5,927 bases of DNA from Gammaproteobacteria bacterium. GTDB lineage: Bacteria > Pseudomonadota > Gammaproteobacteria > Enterobacterales > Psychrobiaceae. The notes under the pieces are model-generated. The model ran no database searches. It was not told the DNA's origin and saw only the letters and a list, made by a program, of their open reading frames with translations. The position numbers and the translations under genes are program-made. The stretch is from assembly GCA_013214885.1 (NCBI GenBank), contig JABSRS010000230.1, forward strand, positions 1-5,927, given 5' to 3'. This document shows, one piece after another, positions 1 to 4,712 of the stretch; within the stretch, counting starts at the first letter, position 1, and each line of letters starts with the position of its first letter.

Positions 1-1902
1 CTTAAAGTTTTTGAATGCTGGAGAGTAACGAGATATCCCTTTATTGGAGCTAAACCAGATATCGCCAGCAGGATCTTGGCTGATCCCGAACACTGTTAGG
101 GTTTTCATACCATCTTTAGTATCTAAATGACTAAACTGATATTTTTTTTCCAACATATTTTGATGGCTTAATATATTTAAACCTGCAGCTTGGGTACCGA
201 CCCACAAATTATTCTCGCGATCTTGCAACATAATCCAAGCCATATCACTGGAAAGGCTAGAGGCAACTTCAGGATCATGTTTAATATGGGTAAATGTATT
301 CGTTTCAGGGTTAAACCGATTAAGACCGCCGCCATAAGTCGCCAGCCAAATCATCCCTTGATCATCTTCGAGCATATGTAAAATGTGATTAGTGCTAGGT
401 CCAGCATTACTGACTGGACTAGTGGCGATATAACGGGTAAATGTGCCATCGGTATGTAATAAGTTAAGACCCTGATGAAATGTCGCCACCCACAATCGCC
501 CTTGCCTATCTCTTATCACATCAGTCACACTATCGGCACTGATCGAATGATTATTTTGTTCTTCAAAGCGATAAGCGGTGATTGCTTTGGTGGTTAAGTT
601 AACTCGATATAAACCTGAGCCTCTAGTGCCGACCCATAAAATATTGCCTTCGGCATACAGTGTCATCACTCGTAGTTTTGCAAAGTATTGTTTAAAATCA
701 ATCTGAGACACCTGATTATCAGCCAATGTCAATTGATAGATACCACCACTGTAAGTACTAAAAATCACTTGCTGGTCATCACGCTGGGCGAAGCTGGTAA
801 TATTGTTATTACTCATGCCAGAGTTTGTTTGGCTGCTAAATTGGCGAAAACGCATGGTACGAGGATCCCACCGATTAACCCCAGTGAAAGTTCCTAACCA
901 CATAATATGGTTACTGTCTTCAAACAGCGTAAAAACATAATTATTGCTTAAACTATACGGGTTAGTTGGTGAATGATTAAAGCGCCAAAAGTTATTTTTA
1001 TGCTCGTTGTAAATCATTACCCCTTTATCGGTGGCAATCCAAATGTGGCGGTTAGAATCTCGATAAATCGTTTCAATGGTATTACTCACTAAGGAGCTAC
1101 TATCATCGTCTTGAACCTGGTAATGGCCAAAGCTTTGTTGGCTAAGGTTATACTTAAATAGCCCATTGTCGACAGTGCCAATCCACACATAACCCTGAGG
1201 ATCATAAAATAACGAGTTTACAAATTTTATACCATGAGAGTTGGCATTATCACCGCGATAAGCCAGTGACTGAATAAACTGCCCTTGTAAATCAAATATC
1301 GAAATACCGCCACCATTGGTCGCAACCCACACTTGACCATTTGGTGTCTCAATAATACTTTGCACAGTATTATGAGTCAGGCTATTCGGATTGCCAAGCT
1401 CTTGATAAATCAGTTTTATCTGCCACTTATCATCAATGAATGACAGTATGTTTAGGCCATTTTCAGTGCCAATCCAAATTTGACCCGTTGTATCTTCAAA
1501 CAATGTATTAACGCCATCATTGGTTAGCTTAGCCGTTAAACTTTTGGTATTGAAATGGATAAATTGCTGCGACGCCTCCTGAAAAAGGTTTAACCCGCCG
1601 CCACGAGTGCCGGTCCATAGTCGGTCTTTGCTATCGACAAGCAGCCGACTAACCACGTTAGAGCTGATTGAATGTTCGTCACTTGAATCATGATGGAAGC
1701 TTAATAGTTGATAACCATCAAAGCGGTGCAAGCCTTCTTGCGAGCCAAACCACATAAAGCCGTGTTGATCTTGAGTGATGGTGCGAACAAATTTATACGA
1801 TATCGGATTTTCAATGCCGAAATTTTTAAATAACTTAGCCTCTTGGCTGTTAACGAATAAAGAGCAAATCATTAATAATGCGCAGCTAAGATATTTTTTC
1901 AC
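1..1902 (-). CDS. Two-component regulator propeller (Reg_prop) sensor protein, 3' end outside window
   Basis: This gene encodes the N-terminal 634 residues of a large exported sensor protein; the frame stays open to position 1. A Sec-type signal peptide (KK at 2-3, hydrophobic core about 5-17, likely cleavage near residues 19-21) is followed by 13 blade motifs of the form D..G.(I/L)W(I/V)(G/A)T..GGL. Their Trp residues lie at about 51, 96, 143, 192, 240, 288, 335, 423, 471, 519, 567 and 616; the eighth motif has Ile (about 380) in that place. This spacing fits two seven-bladed propellers, as in Reg_prop sensors where a Y_Y_Y domain, a membrane helix and a cytoplasmic output (histidine kinase or GGDEF) follow. 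That output lies outside the window, so its type is unknown. The start is GTG at 1902-1900, because an in-frame TAG (1915-1917) lies only four sense codons upstream and the signal peptide begins there. The Shine-Dalgarno sequence is weak. A terminator separates it from the protease gene upstream, so it is probably transcribed on its own. Confidence 0.88.
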   Translation of the reverse strand, partial: MKKYLSCALLMICSLFVNSQEAKLFKNFGIENPISYKFVRTITQDQHGFMWFGSQEGLHRFDGYQLLSFHHDSSDEHSISSNVVSRLLVDSKDRLWTGTRGGGLNLFQEASQQFIHFNTKSLTAKLTNDGVNTLFEDTTGQIWIGTENGLNILSFIDDKWQIKLIYQELGNPNSLTHNTVQSIIETPNGQVWVATNGGGISIFDLQGQFIQSLAYRGDNANSHGIKFVNSLFYDPQGYVWIGTVDNGLFKYNLSQQSFGHYQVQDDDSSSLVSNTIETIYRDSNRHIWIATDKGVMIYNEHKNNFWRFNHSPTNPYSLSNNYVFTLFEDSNHIMWLGTFTGVNRWDPRTMRFRQFSSQTNSGMSNNNITSFAQRDDQQVIFSTYSGGIYQLTLADNQVSQIDFKQYFAKLRVMTLYAEGNILWVGTRGSGLYRVNLTTKAITAYRFEEQNNHSISADSVTDVIRDRQGRLWVATFHQGLNLLHTDGTFTRYIATSPVSNAGPSTNHILHMLEDDQGMIWLATYGGGLNRFNPETNTFTHIKHDPEVASSLSSDMAWIMLQDRENNLWVGTQAAGLNILSHQNMLEKKYQFSHLDTKDGMKTLTVFGISQDPAGDIWFSSNKGISRYSPAFKNFK

Positions 1903-1940
1903 AGTAATAAAGGCCTAATGACAACAAAGCGATGAAAGTT

Positions 1941-1946
1941 ATTCTA
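1941..1946 (-). promoter_or_regulatory. Possible -10 element for the propeller gene
   Basis: On the minus strand this reads TAGAAT, five of six matches to the sigma-70 -10 consensus. It sits about 40 bases before the GTG start and just after the upstream terminator. The -35 position at 17 bp spacing falls in the terminator stem and matches poorly. A separate promoter is expected here because of the terminator, but this exact site is a guess. Confidence 0.25.
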
Positions 1947-1960
1947 TTTAAAAGGGAATT

Positions 1961-1989
1961 AAAAAGCCACCCTCTTAAGCGGGTGGCTT
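1961..1989 (-). terminator. Rho-independent terminator of the AprX-like protease gene
   Basis: Seven bases after the stop codon, the minus strand forms a perfect 9-bp stem (AAGCCACCC / GGGTGGCTT, arms 1981-1989 and 1964-1972) around an 8-base loop. A run of T follows (the A run at 1961-1965 on the plus strand). The GC-rich stem and T tract are typical of an intrinsic terminator, read in the direction of the protease gene. Confidence 0.9.
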
Positions 1990-1996
1990 GGCAGGA

Positions 1997-3706
1997 TTAT
2001 TGTGGGGTAACCCAGCTATTAACATCGATGGTGGTAACCTGATTAGAATCTAGGTTATTTTTCCAAATCAAGATATCGCTATCGAGACTGTTTTTCCAAA
2101 TCAAAATATCAGTATCGACGCTATTTTTCCAGATCAAGATATCTGTTTCAAAACCATTTTGCCACACCGACGCATCGATAATTGAGCTATTTTTCCAAAT
2201 TAAAATATCTGACCACAGGCTATTTTTCCAAATCAGAATATCGCTATCTACCACACCGTTATTTTCGTTCCAGCTATATTCGTCACCTAGGCCTTCAATA
2301 TAAAAGTTACCGGCACTGTCAATATTTGCTGGTCCCCAATAGTGCGCTTCACCACTTAAGTCTTTCGCAATATCTAAGCCTTGGTTAGCACAGTCATACG
2401 CATTACTAGATATGGCATCTAAGGCATTAACCACTCCAGCACCTTGTTGAAAGACGCTATATGCCAATTTACTTTCGGCATTGATTGCACGGTGCGCACT
2501 ATCGATTAAGCGACACTTAACTTGATCTGGGGTCAATGACGGATTATCGGTCAACATCAATGCGACGACACCAGAAACAACTGCAGTTGCTTGTGAGGTA
2601 CCTGACATTTGGAAATATCGGCCACCATCATGAAATTCAGGATGATCAACAGCAAGCTGTGAATCAAACGACATCAAACCAGAAATGTGTCCACCAGGAG
2701 CAACAATCTCAGGCTTAACAAAAGCTTCAGCGGTTGGTCCCGCAGAACTAAAGCTAGCCAATTTGTCATCAGATGTATCACCTGGGGTGTAATTGTCAGT
2801 CATTGCACCGACGGTAATAATATATGGCACATTACCTGGCACGCCGATGGTCATAGGCTCAGGACCGCGGTTACCCGATGAAGCTACGACGACAATTCCG
2901 GCTTGCCACGCTTTCATTACCGCCTGGTTTAACGGGTCATCCCAATAATTAGATCGGGCTTGGCCACTAAAGGACATATTAAGCACGCGTAAGTTAATCT
3001 GATCTTTAACTTTTATTGCCCAATCAATGCCTCGAATAACATCGGCATAGGTTGCCTTACCTTCACGATCAAATGCTTTGATTCCAACAATAGCGGCATT
3101 GGGTGCGACACCATAAATTTTGCCATAAATATCAAAATCACTGTTGGCGGCAATACTCGCGACATGCGTGCCGTGGCCACTCGCTTCATCATCATAATTA
3201 TGAATTGAATTGTTGACGGCGTCATAGGTTCCCCACGCTTTATCATAACCATAAAGATCACGTGACAAACCTTTTAACTGATCTAAGCCAGTGTCTAAAA
3301 AGCCAATCGTAACGCCGCCACCAAAGTTGCCAGCATTGTGGGCCTGGGTTGCATCAATGACATCGGTTAATGTTGCTTTAGGCTGCCAACGGCGCTTACC
3401 TTTAGCCCAACCACTAAGCTCAACCTTTTGATTTAAACTAACTGTAACATTAACCAGCTGTTGTAAATCAGTTAATTGTTGCTCAGTTAAATCGATCGCT
3501 AAGGCATCGATAATCGGCAATTGATGCGACACGCTAAGGTTCAATGTGGTAGCTGATTGCTGCAAACTAGCAAAGTCTTTAGCACTGACAATATAAGACG
3601 TTGCTGGTTGCTCAATCGTAGACGATGCAATGAGCGCTGCGATAGCACCAATACTAGATAACAGTAAAAATGGTTTTAATAATCTTTGTGTATTCTTTAA
3701 CAACAT
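1997..3706 (-). CDS. Exported S8 (subtilisin-like) serine protease with C-terminal DILIWKN repeats
   Basis: This is a complete 569-residue serine endopeptidase. The N-terminus has a basic start (Lys4, Arg8, Lys11) and a hydrophobic stretch at about 12-28, a signal peptide or anchor. Residues about 36-97 look like an I9-type propeptide. The catalytic domain (about 115-435) has Asp138 in GFLDTGLD, His178 in GHGTHVAS, the oxyanion Asn279 in SSGNRG and Ser371 in SGTSQAT, so it should be active. The segments around the Asp, His and Asn and the KPEIVAPGG stretch recall AprX-like subtilases. Cys398 and Cys439 could form a disulfide. A linker with ANQGLDIAKDL and HYWGPANID (about 440-485) leads to six 11-residue repeats at 488-553. 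The start is ATG at 3706, supported by AAAGGGG (3714-3720) seven bases upstream and by the signal peptide. It lies 89 bases after the truncated protease gene and has its own terminator downstream. The substrate is unknown. Confidence 0.93.
   Translation of the reverse strand: MLLKNTQRLLKPFLLLSSIGAIAALIASSTIEQPATSYIVSAKDFASLQQSATTLNLSVSHQLPIIDALAIDLTEQQLTDLQQLVNVTVSLNQKVELSGWAKGKRRWQPKATLTDVIDATQAHNAGNFGGGVTIGFLDTGLDQLKGLSRDLYGYDKAWGTYDAVNNSIHNYDDEASGHGTHVASIAANSDFDIYGKIYGVAPNAAIVGIKAFDREGKATYADVIRGIDWAIKVKDQINLRVLNMSFSGQARSNYWDDPLNQAVMKAWQAGIVVVASSGNRGPEPMTIGVPGNVPYIITVGAMTDNYTPGDTSDDKLASFSSAGPTAEAFVKPEIVAPGGHISGLMSFDSQLAVDHPEFHDGGRYFQMSGTSQATAVVSGVVALMLTDNPSLTPDQVKCRLIDSAHRAINAESKLAYSVFQQGAGVVNALDAISSNAYDCANQGLDIAKDLSGEAHYWGPANIDSAGNFYIEGLGDEYSWNENNGVVDSDILIWKNSLWSDILIWKNSSIIDASVWQNGFETDILIWKNSVDTDILIWKNSLDSDILIWKNNLDSNQVTTIDVNSWVTPQ
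2048..2245 (-). repeat. Six tandem 33-bp coding repeats (11-residue units, (S/T)DILIWKN core)
   Basis: This is the coding repeat inside the C-terminus of the protease gene, residues 488-553. Five units read (S/T)DILIWKN followed by N or S and two variable residues; the third unit is diverged (IDASVWQNGFE) but keeps the length, the Asp, the Trp and the Asn. There are no gaps between units. The same residues are written with different codons (Ser AGC/TCA, Thr ACA/ACT, Ile ATC/ATT, Leu TTG/CTG/TTA). The peptide pattern therefore seems conserved by selection, and is not a fresh DNA duplication. Confidence 0.93.
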
Positions 3707-3713
3707 GTAATAA

Positions 3714-3720
3714 CCCCTTT
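3714..3720 (-). promoter_or_regulatory. Ribosome binding site of the AprX-like protease gene
   Basis: The minus strand reads AAAGGGG, seven bases before the ATG at 3706. This fixes the start of the 569-residue protease. Only about 20 bases lie between it and the T tract of the preceding terminator, so any separate promoter must be very compact or overlap that terminator. Confidence 0.7.
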
Positions 3721-3740
3721 GCTACTAAATATAATAATTA

Positions 3741-3772
3741 AAACAAAAACATCCAGCCATTACTGGCTGGAT
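3741..3772 (-). terminator. Rho-independent terminator after the truncated protease gene
   Basis: On the minus strand a perfect 9-bp stem (ATCCAGCCA / TGGCTGGAT, arms 3764-3772 and 3751-3759) encloses a 4-base loop. It is followed by GTTTTTGTTT, a strong T tract. It lies 23 bases after the stop codon of the truncated S8 gene and before the start of the next protease gene. Confidence 0.92.
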
Positions 3773-3795
3773 ATCTCAATCAAATAATATTGCTA

Positions 3796-4356
3796 TTATA
3801 GGTTTACCGACACTTCAGCAGAACAATTAGAAGTGCCTTGGTCACATACTTTATAAGTGAAAGTACCAGAACCTTTGATTAAATTAGTGTAAGCACCATC
3901 ATTCGCCGTAGTGGTGAACAATGAGCCGTTACGGTAGATATCAGGGTTTGATGCATCTAAACCTGAGTCAATCACACAAACCTTCATGCCTGCATTGGCA
4001 TTAAACGCTAGTTGATCCGCTTGTGATTGTGCAACCGCATATGGAGTTAACTTGCCGATATCATCACTATAAATTGATAAGGGAACACGGCGAACATCTT
4101 CTTCAATTAGTTGGATATGTGGATTATTTAATAAGCCTTTAACTTGGCTTAGGCTCTTGCCTGAAAATGTTGCTGCGATGAATCCCCGACCGTCAACCTT
4201 AAGTTCGCCACCTAATTTATGTGCCAGTGCTTTAACGATCCCTTTTTTGTTGTTGTCTACTTTAATGATGTATCGGTTATCGGCTGCTTGGGCAGCAAAT
4301 GCTGTGGTAACTGCAAGGGCAATAACTGAGGCTGTAAACTTTGTCATCTTGTTCAT
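3796..4356 (-). CDS. Truncated, catalytically incomplete S8 protease (signal peptide, I9 domain, Asp strand, C-terminal tail)
   Basis: This gene encodes a 186-residue secreted protein that looks like a subtilase with its middle removed. Residues 1-25 are a clear signal peptide with cleavage after AAQA. Residues about 27-92 form an I9 inhibitor/propeptide domain (YIIKV, then a GG turn, ending LIEEDVRR). Residues 105-140 match the start of an S8 catalytic domain: SQADQLA, then VCVIDSGLDASNPDI with catalytic Asp130. Right after SNPDI the protein runs into a 46-residue tail (GTFTYKVCDQGTSNCSAEVSV) that resembles a small beta-sandwich end domain. The HGTH, SGN and GTS motifs are absent, so it cannot be an active protease. 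The ATG at 4356 is chosen over the in-frame ATG at 4509 because GGAG lies five bases upstream and the signal peptide begins there. It is either a pseudogene by in-frame deletion or a free secreted I9-type inhibitor; an assembly error is also possible. Confidence 0.82.
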   Translation of the reverse strand: MNKMTKFTASVIALAVTTAFAAQAADNRYIIKVDNNKKGIVKALAHKLGGELKVDGRGFIAATFSGKSLSQVKGLLNNPHIQLIEEDVRRVPLSIYSDDIGKLTPYAVAQSQADQLAFNANAGMKVCVIDSGLDASNPDIYRNGSLFTTTANDGAYTNLIKGSGTFTYKVCDQGTSNCSAEVSVNL

Positions 4357-4361
4357 ATTAG

Positions 4362-4365
4362 CTCC
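4362..4365 (-). promoter_or_regulatory. Ribosome binding site that sets the start of the truncated S8 gene
   Basis: GGAG on the minus strand lies five bases before the ATG at 4356-4354. The longer in-frame start at 4509 would add 51 residues of non-secretory sequence ahead of the signal peptide. This site therefore decides the start. Confidence 0.75.
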
Positions 4366-4380
4366 ACATGATTGATCGAG

Positions 4381-4386
4381 ATTATA
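4381..4386 (-). promoter_or_regulatory. Possible -10 element for the truncated S8 gene
   Basis: The minus strand reads a perfect TATAAT 25 bases before the ATG. At 17 bp spacing the -35 position reads CAACAC, a poor match, so an activator or another promoter may be needed. An alternative lies further upstream: TTGAAA at 4514-4519 with TTTTAT at 4492-4497, spacer 16, next to the 11-bp repeats. Confidence 0.35.
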
Positions 4387-4532
4387 ATTATTATTTTTGT
4401 GTTGTGTTGGATGAAATTTGCATAAATCGATACTAGCAGTTCGAAAAGTTAGACCTAGCAATTTTCCGACAACTTTTAGTAAATTCCCGACATAAAACAT
4501 CTTTAACATTTAATTTCAATAACTTACAAATT

Positions 4533-4565
4533 AACAAAGAACCAACAAAGAACTAACAAAGAACT
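4533..4565. repeat. Three tandem 11-bp repeats, AACAAAGAACY
   Basis: Three head-to-tail copies occur: AACAAAGAACC once, then AACAAAGAACT twice. Read on the minus strand with the flanks they give four GTTRR half-sites (GTTAG, GTTAG, GTTGG, GTTAA) at an exact 11-bp period, about one helical turn. Direct repeats with this period are the usual binding pattern of OmpR/PhoB-family response regulators. That link is inference. Confidence 0.85.
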
Positions 4566-4572
4566 AACATCG

Positions 4573-4586
4573 TCGCATTAATGCGA
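4573..4586. promoter_or_regulatory. Perfect 14-bp palindrome, possible operator
   Basis: TCGCATTAATGCGA is a perfect inverted repeat. It lies directly upstream of the presumed -35 region of the plus-strand protease gene, where an activator or repressor dimer could bind. It is not followed by a T tract, so it is not a terminator. The regulator is unknown. Confidence 0.4.
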
Positions 4587-4616
4587 TTAAATGACTGCTT
4601 TTTACTAGCGTAATAT
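4587..4616 (+). promoter_or_regulatory. Possible promoter of the plus-strand S8 protease gene
   Basis: TAATAT at 4611-4616 is a good -10 match. TTAAAT at 4587-4592, 18 bases before it, is a weak -35. Transcription would start near 4623 and give a leader of about 90 bases that contains hairpins. The weak -35 next to a palindrome would fit activator dependence. Confidence 0.35.
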
Positions 4617-4617
4617 C

Positions 4618-4669
4618 CCTTGCTATTTATGATTAGCAAGGTCGGTATCTGGCGCTCTCTCTGCGGATA
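4618..4669 (+). other. Two hairpins in the presumed 5' leader of the S8 protease gene
   Basis: The first hairpin has a perfect 8-bp stem (CCTTGCTA / TAGCAAGG, 4618-4625 and 4634-4641). The second has a 6-bp stem with one G-T pair (TATCTG / CGGATA, 4646-4651 and 4664-4669). Neither is followed by T residues. They could protect the mRNA 5' end or control translation. I do not recognise a known riboswitch class. Confidence 0.4.
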
Positions 4670-4712
4670 TTCACGACGACTAAAGCCAATAAACATTGAT
4701 GGAGTTTTTTAA

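Larger units (their letters stand above)
4357..4712. other. Divergent intergenic control region between two S8 genes
   Basis: These 356 bases separate the minus-strand truncated protease gene from the plus-strand protease gene. I see no convincing gene here. The stretch holds a candidate promoter for each direction, three tandem 11-bp repeats (4533-4565), a 14-bp palindrome (4573-4586) and two hairpins in the presumed leader of the plus-strand gene (4618-4641 and 4646-4669). A TGTCGG direct repeat on the minus strand (4466-4471 and 4487-4492, 21 bases apart) is also present. The layout suggests shared regulation of both protease genes. Confidence 0.7.

Noticed and set aside
190..897. Two plus-strand open frames (190-381 and 688-897)
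   Set aside because: Both are antisense to the continuous propeller repeats on the minus strand and show no ribosome binding site or recognisable protein features.
3013..3261. Minus-strand open frame of 82 codons in another frame of the AprX-like protease
   Set aside because: It overlaps the catalytic core coding region. Its Met-rich low-quality sequence is a shadow of the real frame.
4157..4375. Plus-strand open frame of 72 codons opposite the truncated S8 gene
   Set aside because: Its hydrophobic part is the antisense of the signal peptide and I9 region. No independent support.
4357..4509. Upstream in-frame ATG at 4509 that would extend the truncated S8 gene by 51 residues
   Set aside because: The added residues are not secretory in character and would bury the signal peptide. 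The ATG at 4356 has GGAG at good spacing.
4533..4565. CRISPR-like array
   Set aside because: The units are only 11 bp and directly adjacent, with no spacers and no cas genes.
4618..4641. Terminator in the divergent intergenic region
   Set aside because: The stem is moderate and no T tract follows on either strand, so a leader hairpin is more likely.
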